Translations under genes and position numbers: made by a program
Assembly (NCBI RefSeq): GCF_008704715.1
Contig: NZ_CP023689.1
Location: forward strand, 1,674,001 to 1,738,000
Source: Streptomyces chartreusis
GTDB taxonomy: Bacteria > Actinomycetota > Actinomycetes > Streptomycetales > Streptomycetaceae
DNA length: 64,000 nucleotides
Direction of reading: 5' to 3'
The notes under the pieces: generated by a model
Databases searched by the model: none
Told to the model about the DNA's origin: nothing
What the model saw: the letters and a program-made list of their open reading frames with translations, nothing else
Part shown: positions 46,445-55,096 of the stretch, in pieces
Numbering within the stretch: position 1 is the stretch's first letter
How the letters are laid out: every line of letters begins with the position of its first letter

Positions 46445-47638
46445 GTGTCCGCTCGTTCCTGGTTCTCCCCCGCTGCCGAGCGCCTGCGCACCGCCAACCC
46501 GTACGTCGTCGACTCGGCGCTCGCCGCGCTCGTACTGTTCGCCGTCTCGTTGCAGTGGATCTTCCCCGACGAGGGCGACGACCGGCTGACCTGGCAGGGT
46601 TGGCTGATCGGCGCCGCGACCGCCGTGCCGCTGGTGTGGCGGCGCCGCGCGCCGTTCCTGACGGCGTGCGCCGTGTCCGTGGCCACCCCCGTGCAGGCCG
46701 TCTACCACGCGCCGCCGCCGGACGTGATGTACGGCGGCATGGTCGTCCTCTACACGATGGCCGCCCTGGGCAGGCCGTGGCAGCGGCGCGCGATGCTGGT
46801 CGGCTGGCTCGTCGGCGTCTCGCTGACGATGATGCACAAGGAGGAGCCCCAGCCCTTCGAGTACGCCTTCCACCTGCTGAGCGTGGTGTGCGCCTACGGC
46901 TTCGGCGTGCTGGCCCGGGTGCAGCGGGCCTACACGGCCGAGTTGGAGGACCGGGCCCGGCGACTGGAGCGGGAGCGGGCCGCCGACACCGCGCGGGCCA
47001 TTACGCAGGAGCGGTCCCGGATCGCCCGGGACATGCACGACGTCCTCGCGCACGCGGTGAGCCTGATGGTGGTGCAGGCCGAGGCCGGACCGGTGGTGGT
47101 GCGCAGCGATCCGGCGCGCGCCGAGGCCGCGTTCGACGCGATCGCGGGGGCCGGGCGGGACTCGATGGCGCAGCTGCGCCGGATCCTCGGCGTGCTCAAG
47201 GAGCCGCGGGGCGACGGCGGTGCGTGGCGGCTGCCGCAGCCGGGCGTTGCCGAGCTGCCCGGCCTGGTCCGCCAGGTCGGCGAGTCCACCGGGCTGCGGG
47301 TGGAGCTGAGCGGCTCCGGCACGCCCCGCCCGCTGCCCCCGGACACCGAGGTCGCCGCCTTCCGCGTGGTCCAGGAGGCCCTGACCAACACGGTGAAACA
47401 CGCGCGGGCCACCTCCGCTACCGTCGAACTCGACTGGACGGAGGACGAGTTGACACTGACGGTGACCGACGACGGACAGGGACCGGGCTCCGGCCACGGC
47501 GGCCACGGCCTGATCGGCATCCGGGAGCGGGCCGCCGCCTGCGGGGGCAGCGCACGGGCAGGGCGCGGACCGGAGGGCGGTTTCCGGGTGGTCGTACGGC
47601 TGCCCGCGGCCGTCGACCGGGAGGCGGCACTGGGATGA
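46445..47638 (+). CDS. NarL-type sensor histidine kinase
   Basis: 397 residues from a GTG at 46445. Four to five hydrophobic segments occupy residues 20-160 (membrane sensor with little outside the membrane), then the HisKA_3 phosphoacceptor (RSRIARDMHDVLAHAVSLMVV, in parts) and an ATPase domain with the N box EALTNTVKHA and G boxes DDGQGPG and GHGLIGIRERA. It phosphorylates the response regulator whose start overlaps its stop by ATGA. The stimulus is unknown; the MMPL transporter gene next in line is a plausible target. Confidence 0.93.
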   Translation: MSARSWFSPAAERLRTANPYVVDSALAALVLFAVSLQWIFPDEGDDRLTWQGWLIGAATAVPLVWRRRAPFLTACAVSVATPVQAVYHAPPPDVMYGGMVVLYTMAALGRPWQRRAMLVGWLVGVSLTMMHKEEPQPFEYAFHLLSVVCAYGFGVLARVQRAYTAELEDRARRLERERAADTARAITQERSRIARDMHDVLAHAVSLMVVQAEAGPVVVRSDPARAEAAFDAIAGAGRDSMAQLRRILGVLKEPRGDGGAWRLPQPGVAELPGLVRQVGESTGLRVELSGSGTPRPLPPDTEVAAFRVVQEALTNTVKHARATSATVELDWTEDELTLTVTDDGQGPGSGHGGHGLIGIRERAAACGGSARAGRGPEGGFRVVVRLPAAVDREAALG

Positions 47639-48303
47639 GCATCCGGGTGGTGGTCGCCGACGACCAGGAACTGGTGCGGGCCGGGTTCTCCATGATCCTG
47701 GAGGCGCAGCCGGACATCGAGGTGGTCGCGGAGGCCGGCGACGGCGCCGACGCGGTCGCCGCGGTGCAGCGGCACACGCCCGACGTGCTGCTCCTCGACA
47801 TCCGGATGCCGGTCATGGACGGCCTGGAGGCGGCCCGGCGGGTGTGCGGACAGTCCAGCTGCAAGGTGGTCATGCTGACCACGTTCGACCTGGACGAGTA
47901 CGTGTACGAGGCGTTGTGCGCGGGCGCCAGCGGCTTCCTGCTGAAGGACGTGCGGCGCGACGACCTCGTGCACGCCGTACGGGTCGTCGCGGCCGGGGAC
48001 TCGCTGCTCGCGCCGACGGTGACGCGGCGGCTGGTCGCCGACATCGTGCGGCGCCGCCGCGAGGAGGCCGCCGCCGAGGCCACCCCGCAGCGCCTGGACG
48101 TCCTGACGGCGCGCGAGGTGGAGACCCTGCGGCTGCTGGCGCGCGGGCTGTCCAACTCCGAGATCGCCACGACCCTGTTCGTCAGCGAGCACACGGTGAA
48201 GACCCATGTCAGCAACGTGCTGGGCAAGCTCGCTCTGAGGGACCGGGTGCAGGCGGTGATCTGCGCCTACGAGACGGGGCTCGTGACCCCGGGCTCCCCC
48301 TAG
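47635..48303 (+). CDS. NarL/LuxR-type response regulator
   Basis: 222 residues. The receiver domain has the acidic pair VADDQE, phosphoacceptor Asp55 (LLLDIRMP), Thr in MLTTFD and Lys in FLLKDV. The C-terminal LuxR helix-turn-helix reads LTAREVETLRLLARGLSNSE, followed by the recognition helix SEHTVKTHVSNVLGKL. Partner of the kinase just upstream, co-translated through ATGA. Probably controls the MMPL transporter gene 130 bases downstream. Confidence 0.95.
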   Translation: MSIRVVVADDQELVRAGFSMILEAQPDIEVVAEAGDGADAVAAVQRHTPDVLLLDIRMPVMDGLEAARRVCGQSSCKVVMLTTFDLDEYVYEALCAGASGFLLKDVRRDDLVHAVRVVAAGDSLLAPTVTRRLVADIVRRRREEAAAEATPQRLDVLTAREVETLRLLARGLSNSEIATTLFVSEHTVKTHVSNVLGKLALRDRVQAVICAYETGLVTPGSP

Positions 48304-48433
48304 CGAGGGAGTTGCGGGCACTCCTCCCCCGTGCGACGGAGCCCCGCAAACCGCTCCCACCGGCGATCCGGTGACCACCCCCGTGGCGTGAGTCTGAGGG
48401 CGATGGCAACCGACCGTCCTGCCGGGAGGGACC

Positions 48434-50545
48434 GTGCTCACCACGCTCGCCCGGGCGGCTACCCGCCGCCCGCTCACCGTCATCGCCCTGTGGGTGCTCT
48501 TCCTGCTGCTCGGCTTCGGCCTGGGGACGGGCGTCTTCGGCCGCCTCTCCGACAACGTGGCCGACATCCCGGGCACCGAGTCCGAGGCCGCCGCGCGGTA
48601 CCTCGACCGCGCCGACCCCGCCGGGGAGTCGATCACCGGCGTCGTCGAGGGCACCGCCGTGGCCGACCCCGCGCTGCGGGAGCAGGTCGAGCGGGCCGTC
48701 GCCGACGTGCGGTCCCTCGACGGGGTGGCCGCCGTGCCCGACCCGTACGCCACCCGTGGCCTGACCTCCGAGGACGGGCGGGCGGTGATCATCCCCGTCA
48801 CCCTCGAAGGCGGCCTCGACGACACCGCCGAGGAGGACGCCGTCGACGCGGCCGCCGAGCGGATCCGGCAGATCGACGCGCCCGAAGTGCACGTCAGCGG
48901 CGGCCCGTTGCTGGGCACGCAGATCGGTGAGCGGGCCCAGGAGGACGTACGGAACGCGGAGTTGATCTCCCTGCCGGTCGTACTCGCCCTGCTCCTCGTG
49001 GTGTTCGGCGGGCTGCGCGCGGCGGCGCTGCCACTGGTGATCGCGGTCAGCGGGATCGCGGGCGCGTTCCTCGCCCTGTTCCTGTTCAGCGAGGTCACCG
49101 ACATCTCCGTGTACGCGATCCAGGTGACCACGATGCTGGGGCTCGGACTCGCCGTGGACTACGCCCTGTTGATGGTGGTCCGCTTCCGCGAGGAGCGCCG
49201 GAACACCGACGACGTGGCCCGGGCGGTGGAGCGTACGGTCGCGGCGGCCGGCCGGACCGTGCTGTTCTCCGGGCTCACCGTCGCGGTCAGCCTGACCGGG
49301 CTGCTGGTGTTCCCGAGCGTGTTCCTGCGCAGCATGGGGCTGGCCGTGGCCGCCGTGGTCGTCGTCGACATGCTGGCCGCGCTCACACTGCTGCCGGCGC
49401 TGCTCGCGAGGTTCGGCGGGAAGATCGCCCCGGCGAAGGTCCGGCCGGAGGGCGAGGAGGGCCGCGTGTTCGCGCGCCTGGCCCGCTTCTCGGCCCGCCG
49501 CCGGATCGCCGTGGTGGCCACCGTCGTACCGGTCCTGCTGGTCCTGGCGCTGCCCGTCACCGGCATGACGATCAACCTCGGCGACGCCGAGCAACTGCCC
49601 GCGAGCACCGAGGCACGGCAGCTGTACGACACCGTCGACGAGCACTTCCCGCCGGGCACCGGCGTCTCGCCGATCACGGTCGTGCTGAAGCCGGGCGCGG
49701 ACGCGGCCACCGCCGACCGGATCCGGGCGCTGTCTCCCGCGACCGAGTCCCACGAACTGCCGGGCGGGGCGACGGTCCTGCGCGTCCGGCCACCGGGCAG
49801 CGTCGACGGCCCGGAGGCCACCGCGCTGGTCGAGCGGATCCGGGACGTGCGCGGCGGCGAACCGGTCGAGGTCACCGGGCCGGCCGCCCGCCTGGTGGAC
49901 TTCCGGGAGATGCTCTCGGACCGGGCGCCCTGGGCAGCGGTCACCGTCCTGGCCGGCATCTTCGCCCTGCTCTTCGCCTTCACCGGCTCGCTGCTGATCC
50001 CGTTGCGCACCATCGTGACCACCCTGCTCAGCCTGGGCGCCGCGCTCGGCGTGGTGGTGTGGGTGTTCCAGGACGGGCATCTGGCGGGGCTGCTGGGCAG
50101 CGAGGGTCTGGACGCACTGAGCCTGACCGCGCCACCGCTGATCGTGGCGATCGCGTTCGGTCTGGCCATGGACTACGAACTGTTCATCCTGGCCCGGATG
50201 CGCGAGGCACGGCAGCTCACCGGGGACGACCGGGAGGCCGTGGTCACCGGTCTGCGCCGCTCGGGCCGCGTGGTCACCTGCGCGGCACTGCTCCTCGCGG
50301 TGGTGTTCGGCGCCTTCATGACCGGCGGCTTCGCACCCATCCTGCAGATCGGCCTGGGCCTGACCCTCGCGGTGCTGATCGACGCGACGGTCGTACGGAT
50401 GCTGCTGGTCCCGGCGACGATGGCGCTGCTCGGCCGGCGTGCCTGGTGGGCGCCGAAGCCGCTGCGCCGGGCGCACGACCGGTTCGGGCTGCACGAGGAG
50501 GCCCCGGCGCCGGTGCCTACAGGCGCACGGTCATCTTCACGGTGA
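48434..50545 (+). CDS. MMPL-family transporter
   Basis: 703 residues from a GTG with GGGAGGGA upstream. RND-like layout: N-terminal transmembrane segment, extracellular domain (about 40-175), five or six membrane segments, a second external domain (about 370-500), and six more segments. The paired membrane motifs GLAVDYALLMVVRF and GLAMDYELFILARM, whose aspartates carry protons in this family, are intact. MMPL proteins export lipids, polyketides or drugs. It follows a two-component system. Its 3' end overlaps the convergent DUF1905 gene by 29 bases. Confidence 0.93.
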   Translation: MLTTLARAATRRPLTVIALWVLFLLLGFGLGTGVFGRLSDNVADIPGTESEAAARYLDRADPAGESITGVVEGTAVADPALREQVERAVADVRSLDGVAAVPDPYATRGLTSEDGRAVIIPVTLEGGLDDTAEEDAVDAAAERIRQIDAPEVHVSGGPLLGTQIGERAQEDVRNAELISLPVVLALLLVVFGGLRAAALPLVIAVSGIAGAFLALFLFSEVTDISVYAIQVTTMLGLGLAVDYALLMVVRFREERRNTDDVARAVERTVAAAGRTVLFSGLTVAVSLTGLLVFPSVFLRSMGLAVAAVVVVDMLAALTLLPALLARFGGKIAPAKVRPEGEEGRVFARLARFSARRRIAVVATVVPVLLVLALPVTGMTINLGDAEQLPASTEARQLYDTVDEHFPPGTGVSPITVVLKPGADAATADRIRALSPATESHELPGGATVLRVRPPGSVDGPEATALVERIRDVRGGEPVEVTGPAARLVDFREMLSDRAPWAAVTVLAGIFALLFAFTGSLLIPLRTIVTTLLSLGAALGVVVWVFQDGHLAGLLGSEGLDALSLTAPPLIVAIAFGLAMDYELFILARMREARQLTGDDREAVVTGLRRSGRVVTCAALLLAVVFGAFMTGGFAPILQIGLGLTLAVLIDATVVRMLLVPATMALLGRRAWWAPKPLRRAHDRFGLHEEAPAPVPTGARSSSR

Positions 50546-50804
50546 CCTCGTCGCCGGCCCCGAGCCCCTGCGGCCCCCGTACCGCGTTCTTCAGCGGCAG
50601 CAGGTAGCCGCCGTCCTTGGGAAAGAGGGACGTCTCGAAGGCGATCTCGCCGACCCGGGCCTCGACGGGGATCACGCCCCAGCCGTAGGTGGCCATCGCG
50701 GCCACGTCGCGGATGTCGGCGGACTCCTCGTCGGGGACCCGGACGAAGTAGTACGGCGCCGGTCCGCGCCATTCGATCACCGAGCCGGTGAAGGCAAGTT
50801 CCAT
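50517..50804 (-). CDS. DUF1905-domain protein
   Basis: 95 residues from the ATG at 50802-50804. It matches the small beta-barrel DUF1905 fold: FTGSVIEWRGPAPYYFVRVP, GWGVIPVEARVG, then FPKDGGYLLPLKNAVR and a final strand KMTVRL. No function is established; the family is often fused to or found beside YdeI-type proteins. Its last 29 bases lie opposite the end of the MMPL gene, with no terminator between them. Confidence 0.85.
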   Translation of the reverse strand: MELAFTGSVIEWRGPAPYYFVRVPDEESADIRDVAAMATYGWGVIPVEARVGEIAFETSLFPKDGGYLLPLKNAVRGPQGLGAGDEVTVKMTVRL

Positions 50805-50913
50805 GGACCTCACACTAACTCCGGGACCCGTCCGCCTTCACGGAGTGAACTTCCCTGTGGTGCAAGGGATTTATCTGCTTCATCTCTTGACGACCGGAGC
50901 ACCGGGGAGCACA

Positions 50914-50956
50914 TTGACGGCACTCTGAGAGCGCTCTCAATTTCCTTAGCGCTCTC
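50914..50956 (+). promoter_or_regulatory. GH16 promoter with LacI-type operator
   Basis: TTGACG (50914-50919) and CAATTT (50938-50943) form a promoter with an 18-base spacer. The perfect palindrome TGAGAGCGCTCTCA (50926-50939) overlaps it, and a second half-site, AGCGCTCTC (50948-50956), follows. The pattern resembles CebR-type operators, which are also built on GAGCGCTC. Gene start is at 51005. Confidence 0.65.
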
Positions 50957-51004
50957 GAAGGCACCCCGCTCCCCCACTTCCGTACCCCGAGAGGCAGCAC
51001 CCCC

Positions 51005-52399
51005 ATGAGTGACCCCTCCGGCATACACCGCAGATCCCGCTCCCCAAGACGCGCACTGCTGGCCGTACTCGGCACGCTCGGCCTGGTGGCGGCCGCGACC
51101 ACCGTCACCGCCCCGTCGGCCGACGCGTCCGCGCCGACGCCCCCTTCGGGCTGGACGCAGGTGTTCCTGGACGACTTCCAGGGCGCCGCGGGCTCCGGCG
51201 TGAACACCTCCGACTGGCGGTACGCGACCGGCAAGGGCTATCCCGGCGGCCCCGCCAACTGGGGCACCGGCGAGATCGAGACGATGACGAACAGCACGAA
51301 CAACGTCTCGCTCGACGGCAACGGCAATCTGCGCATCACGCCCCGCCGGGACGCGTCCGGCAACTGGACCTCGGGGCGCATCGAGACCAATCGCACCGAC
51401 TTCCAGCCCCCGGCGGGCGGCAAGCTCCGCGTGGAGTCCCGTATCCAGGTGCCGAACGTGACCGGAGCCGCGGCCAAGGGCTACTGGCCGGCGTTCTGGA
51501 TGTTGGGCGGGCCCTACCGCGGCAACTACTGGAACTGGCCCGCCGTCGGCGAGCTGGACATCATGGAGAACACCCAGGGCATGAACACGGTGTTCGCCAC
51601 CATGCACTGCGGCACCTCACCCGGCGGCCCCTGCAACGAGACCAGCGGCATCGGCGGCAACACCACCTGCTCCGGCACGACCTGCCAGGCCGGCTTCCAC
51701 ACCTACCGGATGGAGTGGGACCGCTCGACGAGCGTCGAGGAGATCCGCTTCTATCTCGACGGCGTCAACTTCCACACCGTACGGGCCAACCAGGTCGACG
51801 CGACGACGTGGGCGAACGCGACGAACCACGGCTTCTTCGTCATCCTCAACGTCGCGATGGGCGGCGGCTTCCCGGACGCCTTCGGCGGCGGCCCGGACGG
51901 CGGCACGCAGCCGGGCCACTCAATGGTCGTCGACTACGTCCAGGTGCTGTCCAGCGGGAGCGGCACCACGCCTCCGCCGACGGGAAACCGTGACGCCTAC
52001 AGCGCCATCCAGGCCGAGTCCTACGACAGCCAGGGCGGCGTGGGCACCGAGTCCACCTCCGACTCGGGCGGCGGGCAGAACATCGCCTCCCTCGCGAACG
52101 GCGACTGGGCGCTGTACCGGGGTGTCAACTTCGGTTCCCCGGCGGCGAACCAGTTCGTCGGCCGGGTGGCGAGCGGTGCGGCGAGCGGCGTCAGCGGGCT
52201 GGTCGAGGTGCGCCTGGACAGCCGCGGCAACGCGCCCGTCGGCAGTTTCGCGGTCGGCAGCACGGGCGGCTGGCAGTCGTGGCGGACGGTGCCGGCGAAC
52301 ATCACCGGGGTGACCGGCACGCACGACGTCTATCTGACCTTCAGCAGCGGCCAGCCGGCGGACTTCGTGAACGTGAACTGGTTCAACTTCGGCCGCTGA
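51005..52399 (+). CDS. Secreted GH16 beta-1,3-glucanase with CBM6
   Basis: 464 residues. A long signal peptide with a basic start (HRRSRSPRRALLAVLG) is cleaved near residue 42. The GH16 domain (about 45-315) has the catalytic motif GELDIMEN (Glu182, Asp184, Glu187) and aromatic subsites such as YWPAFWMLGGPY. After a short Pro/Thr linker, residues 330-464 are a CBM6 jelly roll (IQAESYDSQGGVG to VNVNWFNFGR). It cuts beta-1,3-glucan (fungal wall, laminarin) outside the cell. A LacI-type operator overlaps its promoter and a strong terminator follows, so it is monocistronic. Confidence 0.94.
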   Translation: MSDPSGIHRRSRSPRRALLAVLGTLGLVAAATTVTAPSADASAPTPPSGWTQVFLDDFQGAAGSGVNTSDWRYATGKGYPGGPANWGTGEIETMTNSTNNVSLDGNGNLRITPRRDASGNWTSGRIETNRTDFQPPAGGKLRVESRIQVPNVTGAAAKGYWPAFWMLGGPYRGNYWNWPAVGELDIMENTQGMNTVFATMHCGTSPGGPCNETSGIGGNTTCSGTTCQAGFHTYRMEWDRSTSVEEIRFYLDGVNFHTVRANQVDATTWANATNHGFFVILNVAMGGGFPDAFGGGPDGGTQPGHSMVVDYVQVLSSGSGTTPPPTGNRDAYSAIQAESYDSQGGVGTESTSDSGGGQNIASLANGDWALYRGVNFGSPAANQFVGRVASGAASGVSGLVEVRLDSRGNAPVGSFAVGSTGGWQSWRTVPANITGVTGTHDVYLTFSSGQPADFVNVNWFNFGR

Positions 52400-52462
52400 G
52401 CGCATCCGAGCGGTCGGCCGCGACGGGGCGTCGGTGTCCGCGGGTCCGTCGTGGCCGGCCGC

Positions 52463-52500
52463 GCGGTGCCCCGCGTCCCGACCGGGGCGCGGGGCACCGC
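52463..52500. terminator. Bidirectional terminator between GH16 and GerW genes
   Basis: A perfect 13-bp stem, GCGGTGCCCCGCG (52463-52475) and CGCGGGGCACCGC (52488-52500), with a 12-base loop. It ends 6 bases before the stop of the convergent GerW gene and could serve both. Confidence 0.85.
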
Positions 52501-52506
52501 TGTGTC

Positions 52507-52938
52507 TCAGCGGCGCCGTCGCAGTGCGCGGACCGCCTTCGGGAGGGTGAGGGCGAGTCCGAGTGCGGCCAGCGGGAGCACGACGTCGCGCCAGGGATCC
52601 CGGATGGGCCGGTAGGTGCTGACGCCGTCCCTGATCTCGATGTAGCCGATGGGCTTGGCCTCGACGCCTCCGCCGCCGCCACCGCCGTCCCCGGCCTTGG
52701 CGCCCTCGACCGTGCGTCCCGTGCCGCCGCCGAAGCCGTAGGCGACCCTGGCGACCGGGACGACGGTGACGCCGTCGGCGGTGACGGGTTCGCCGTAGAC
52801 GGCGGTGACCGAGGCACGGCCGCCGAGCTTCTCGGCGAGGCGTTCCAGAAGGGTGACGGAGGCCTGGGCCCCTGCGGCGTCCAGATCCTGCGGAACCACG
52901 GATGCGTGGTCTTCTTTGTCTTCTTCATGGGCGGTCAT
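52507..52938 (-). CDS. GerW/YtfJ-family sporulation protein
   Basis: 143 residues. The GerW domain is clear: LLERLAEKLGGRASVTAVYG, VTVVPVARVAYGFGGGTG, a poly-glycine loop and AKPIGYIEIRDG. A short hydrophobic C-terminal helix (VVLPLAALGLALTL) with basic end may anchor it to the membrane. YtfJ-like proteins are linked to spore germination in Bacillus; the role in Streptomyces is unclear. The gene has no ribosome binding site: a promoter ends 6 bases before the ATG, so translation is probably leaderless. Confidence 0.88.
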   Translation of the reverse strand: MTAHEEDKEDHASVVPQDLDAAGAQASVTLLERLAEKLGGRASVTAVYGEPVTADGVTVVPVARVAYGFGGGTGRTVEGAKAGDGGGGGGGVEAKPIGYIEIRDGVSTYRPIRDPWRDVVLPLAALGLALTLPKAVRALRRRR

Positions 52939-52944
52939 GGAGGT

Positions 52945-52973
52945 TTCGTAGGCACATCGGATCCGTCTGTCAA
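52945..52973 (-). promoter_or_regulatory. Promoter for a leaderless gerW-like mRNA
   Basis: On the minus strand, TTGACA (52973-52968), a 17-base spacer and TACGAA (52950-52945) are followed by only 6 bases before the ATG at 52938. Transcription would begin at or next to the A of the ATG. Confidence 0.65.
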
Positions 52974-52987
52974 GTGAACCCGCCGGT

Positions 52988-53650
52988 TCACGCCGCGGTC
53001 TCGACCGGCAGCTCCGCCAGCCGCCACTCCAGCATCCCGTCGGTGAGGCGCACGGCGCTGCGGCCGCGCTCCCGCAAAAGGCGTACGGCGTCATGGGCCA
53101 GGACGCAGTAGGCGCCCCGGCAGTAGGCGACCACCTCGGCCCGCGCGGGCAACTCGGCGATGCGGTCGGCGAGTTGGTCGATGGGGATGGACAGGGCGCC
53201 CGGGATGTGGCCGGCCGCGTACTCCTCGGCCGGGCGTACGTCCAGGACGACGACCTCGCCGGCCTCGGCACGGGCGAGCAGTTCCTCGCGGTCGACCGCC
53301 CTGGTGTCGTCCGCTCCGAGGTAGGCGGCGCGGGCGGGTTCGACGGCCGGCTGGTGGGTCTGGGCGACCTGGCGGAGCAGGGCGTACAGGGCGGCGACGT
53401 CGGCGCCGGCCAGCCGGTAGTGGATGCGTACGCCGTCACGGCGGGTGGCGACCAGGCCGGCCTGCCTGAGGGTCTGGAGGTGGGCCGAGGCGGTCGTCAG
53501 ATTCAGGCCCGCGGCCTTGGCGAGGGCGTCGACGGTGCGCTCGCCCTGGGCCAGCAGATCGAGCAGCTCCAGGCGTTTTCCGCTGCTCAGCGCCTTGCCG
53601 GTACGGGCGAAGGCGTCGTACAGGGCGGCTTTGCGGACCGCGTCTCCCAT
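52988..53650 (-). CDS. ArsR-type regulator fused to a rhodanese domain
   Basis: 220 residues from the ATG at 53648-53650 (GGAGG 5 bases upstream). Residues 10-95 are an ArsR winged helix (GKRLELLDLLAQGERTVD, LTTASAHLQTLRQAGL). Residues 115-215 are a rhodanese domain with the active-site cysteine in VVAYCRGAYC and the usual VLDVRPAEEY and GHIPGALSI. This fusion is suited to sensing persulfide or reactive sulfur through the rhodanese cysteine. It is divergent from the CstB-like enzyme gene, with an ATTCCATGGAAT palindrome between them, and presumably represses that operon and itself. Confidence 0.9.
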   Translation of the reverse strand: MGDAVRKAALYDAFARTGKALSSGKRLELLDLLAQGERTVDALAKAAGLNLTTASAHLQTLRQAGLVATRRDGVRIHYRLAGADVAALYALLRQVAQTHQPAVEPARAAYLGADDTRAVDREELLARAEAGEVVVLDVRPAEEYAAGHIPGALSIPIDQLADRIAELPARAEVVAYCRGAYCVLAHDAVRLLRERGRSAVRLTDGMLEWRLAELPVETAA

Positions 53651-53663
53651 GGCATCCTCCATA

Positions 53664-53675
53664 ATTCCATGGAAT
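53664..53675. promoter_or_regulatory. Palindromic operator of the ArsR-rhodanese regulator
   Basis: ATTCCATGGAAT is a perfect 12-bp palindrome in an AT-rich patch of the 87-base divergent gap, 14 bases before the regulator start and 63 before the enzyme gene. ArsR-family sites are commonly of this form. Confidence 0.6.
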
Positions 53676-53737
53676 ATTGTAAGTGATGGGCGGGCGTGGG
53701 GTCCACCCGGCTCGTAACGTGAAATCTGGAGGACCCG

Positions 53738-55096
53738 ATGGGCTTCGCCGACGATCATCTGATTCCGCTGGTCGACAGCGGTCTCGGCAACAGCGCCTAC
53801 CTCGTCGACCTGGGCGACGGCCGCGCCCTGGCCGTGGACGCGACCCGCGATCTGCGCGCCCTGCGCGCCGAGGCCGGGCGGCGCGGGCTCACCGTGGCCT
53901 TCGCGGCGGACACCCATCTGCACGCCGACTTCCTCTCCGGCGCGCTCCAGCTCGCCGCCGACGACGGGGCCGCGGTGCTGGCCTCCGCCGCCGGCCGCCG
54001 CGCCTTCGCGCACCGGGCCCTCTCCGACGGGGACGAGGTGGACCTCGGCGGCCTGACACTGCGCGCGCTGGCCACCCCGGGGCACACGGACGAGCACCTG
54101 TCCTTCCTGCTCCTGGACGGCACGCGGGAGCTCGGGGTCTTCACCGGCGGCTCACTGATCGTCGGCTCGGTCGCCCGCACCGACCTGCTGGGCGCGGACC
54201 GCGCACGGGAGCTGGCGTGTGCGCAGTACCGCTCCCTGCACCGCCTGGCCCGGCTCCCGGACCCGACGCCGGTGTGGCCCACGCACGGCGCCGGCTCCTT
54301 CTGCTCCGCCCCGCCGGGCGCCGAGCGCACGACCACCATCGGCGCCGAGAAGCGGACCAACGCGCTGCTGGCCGCGCCGGACGAGGACGCTTTCGTACGG
54401 CTGCTGCTGGACGGCCTCGGGTCCTACCCCGCCTACTTCGACCGCCTGGCGGAGGCCAACCGGCGCGGTCCCACGGTCCTCGACGGCCCGCCGCCGCTGC
54501 CCGAGCTGTCCCCGGCCGAGGTACGCCGGCTGCTGGGCGAGGGCGCGCAGGTCGTCGACGTACGGTCGGTGCGGGACTTCGCCGCCGGGCACGTACCGGG
54601 CGCGCTCTCCGTCCATCTGCGCGACCAGTTCGCCACCTGGCTCGGCTGGCTGCTGCCCGAGGACACACCGCTCGTGTTCGTCACCGGGCCCGGCCAGGAT
54701 CTCGCCGAACTCACCTTCCAGGCCCTGAAGATCGGGTACGAGCGGCTGTGCGGCCGGCTGACCATGGACGTCTGGACGGCCGACGGCGGCCAGCGGGAGA
54801 CCGTCGAGCTCGTGGCGCCCGGCCGCGTGGCCGACCGGGCGGTCCTCGATGTCCGCCGGCGGTCCGAGTGGGACGCCGGGCACATCCCCGGCGCGCTCGG
54901 CATCGAACTCGGCGACCTTCCCGGCCGCGCGGACGAGCCGCCGGCAGGCACCGTGGTGCACTGCGCCCACGGGGAGCGCGCGATGACCGGGGCGAGTCTC
55001 CTTCAGCGGAGCGGGCACCGTGACGTCGCCGTCCTCACGGGCGGCCCCGACGACTGGGCCGAGGCCACCGGGCGCCCGCTGCGGGAGGGCGCGTGA
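53738..55096 (+). CDS. CstB-like persulfide dioxygenase/sulfurtransferase
   Basis: 452 residues, GGAGGACC upstream. Three parts: a metallo-beta-lactamase fold persulfide dioxygenase (1-235; THLHADFLSG, TPGHTDEHLSF, WPTHGAGSFC), a middle rhodanese-like domain (about 260-350) with Thr in place of the catalytic cysteine (VFVTGPGQD), and a C-terminal rhodanese (about 365-450) with Cys in VVHCAHGERAM. The dead middle domain and active last domain match CstB of Staphylococcus aureus, which oxidises persulfides to sulfite and thiosulfate. It ends in a GTGA overlap with an MFS gene and is divergent from a rhodanese-containing regulator. Confidence 0.88.
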   Translation: MGFADDHLIPLVDSGLGNSAYLVDLGDGRALAVDATRDLRALRAEAGRRGLTVAFAADTHLHADFLSGALQLAADDGAAVLASAAGRRAFAHRALSDGDEVDLGGLTLRALATPGHTDEHLSFLLLDGTRELGVFTGGSLIVGSVARTDLLGADRARELACAQYRSLHRLARLPDPTPVWPTHGAGSFCSAPPGAERTTTIGAEKRTNALLAAPDEDAFVRLLLDGLGSYPAYFDRLAEANRRGPTVLDGPPPLPELSPAEVRRLLGEGAQVVDVRSVRDFAAGHVPGALSVHLRDQFATWLGWLLPEDTPLVFVTGPGQDLAELTFQALKIGYERLCGRLTMDVWTADGGQRETVELVAPGRVADRAVLDVRRRSEWDAGHIPGALGIELGDLPGRADEPPAGTVVHCAHGERAMTGASLLQRSGHRDVAVLTGGPDDWAEATGRPLREGA

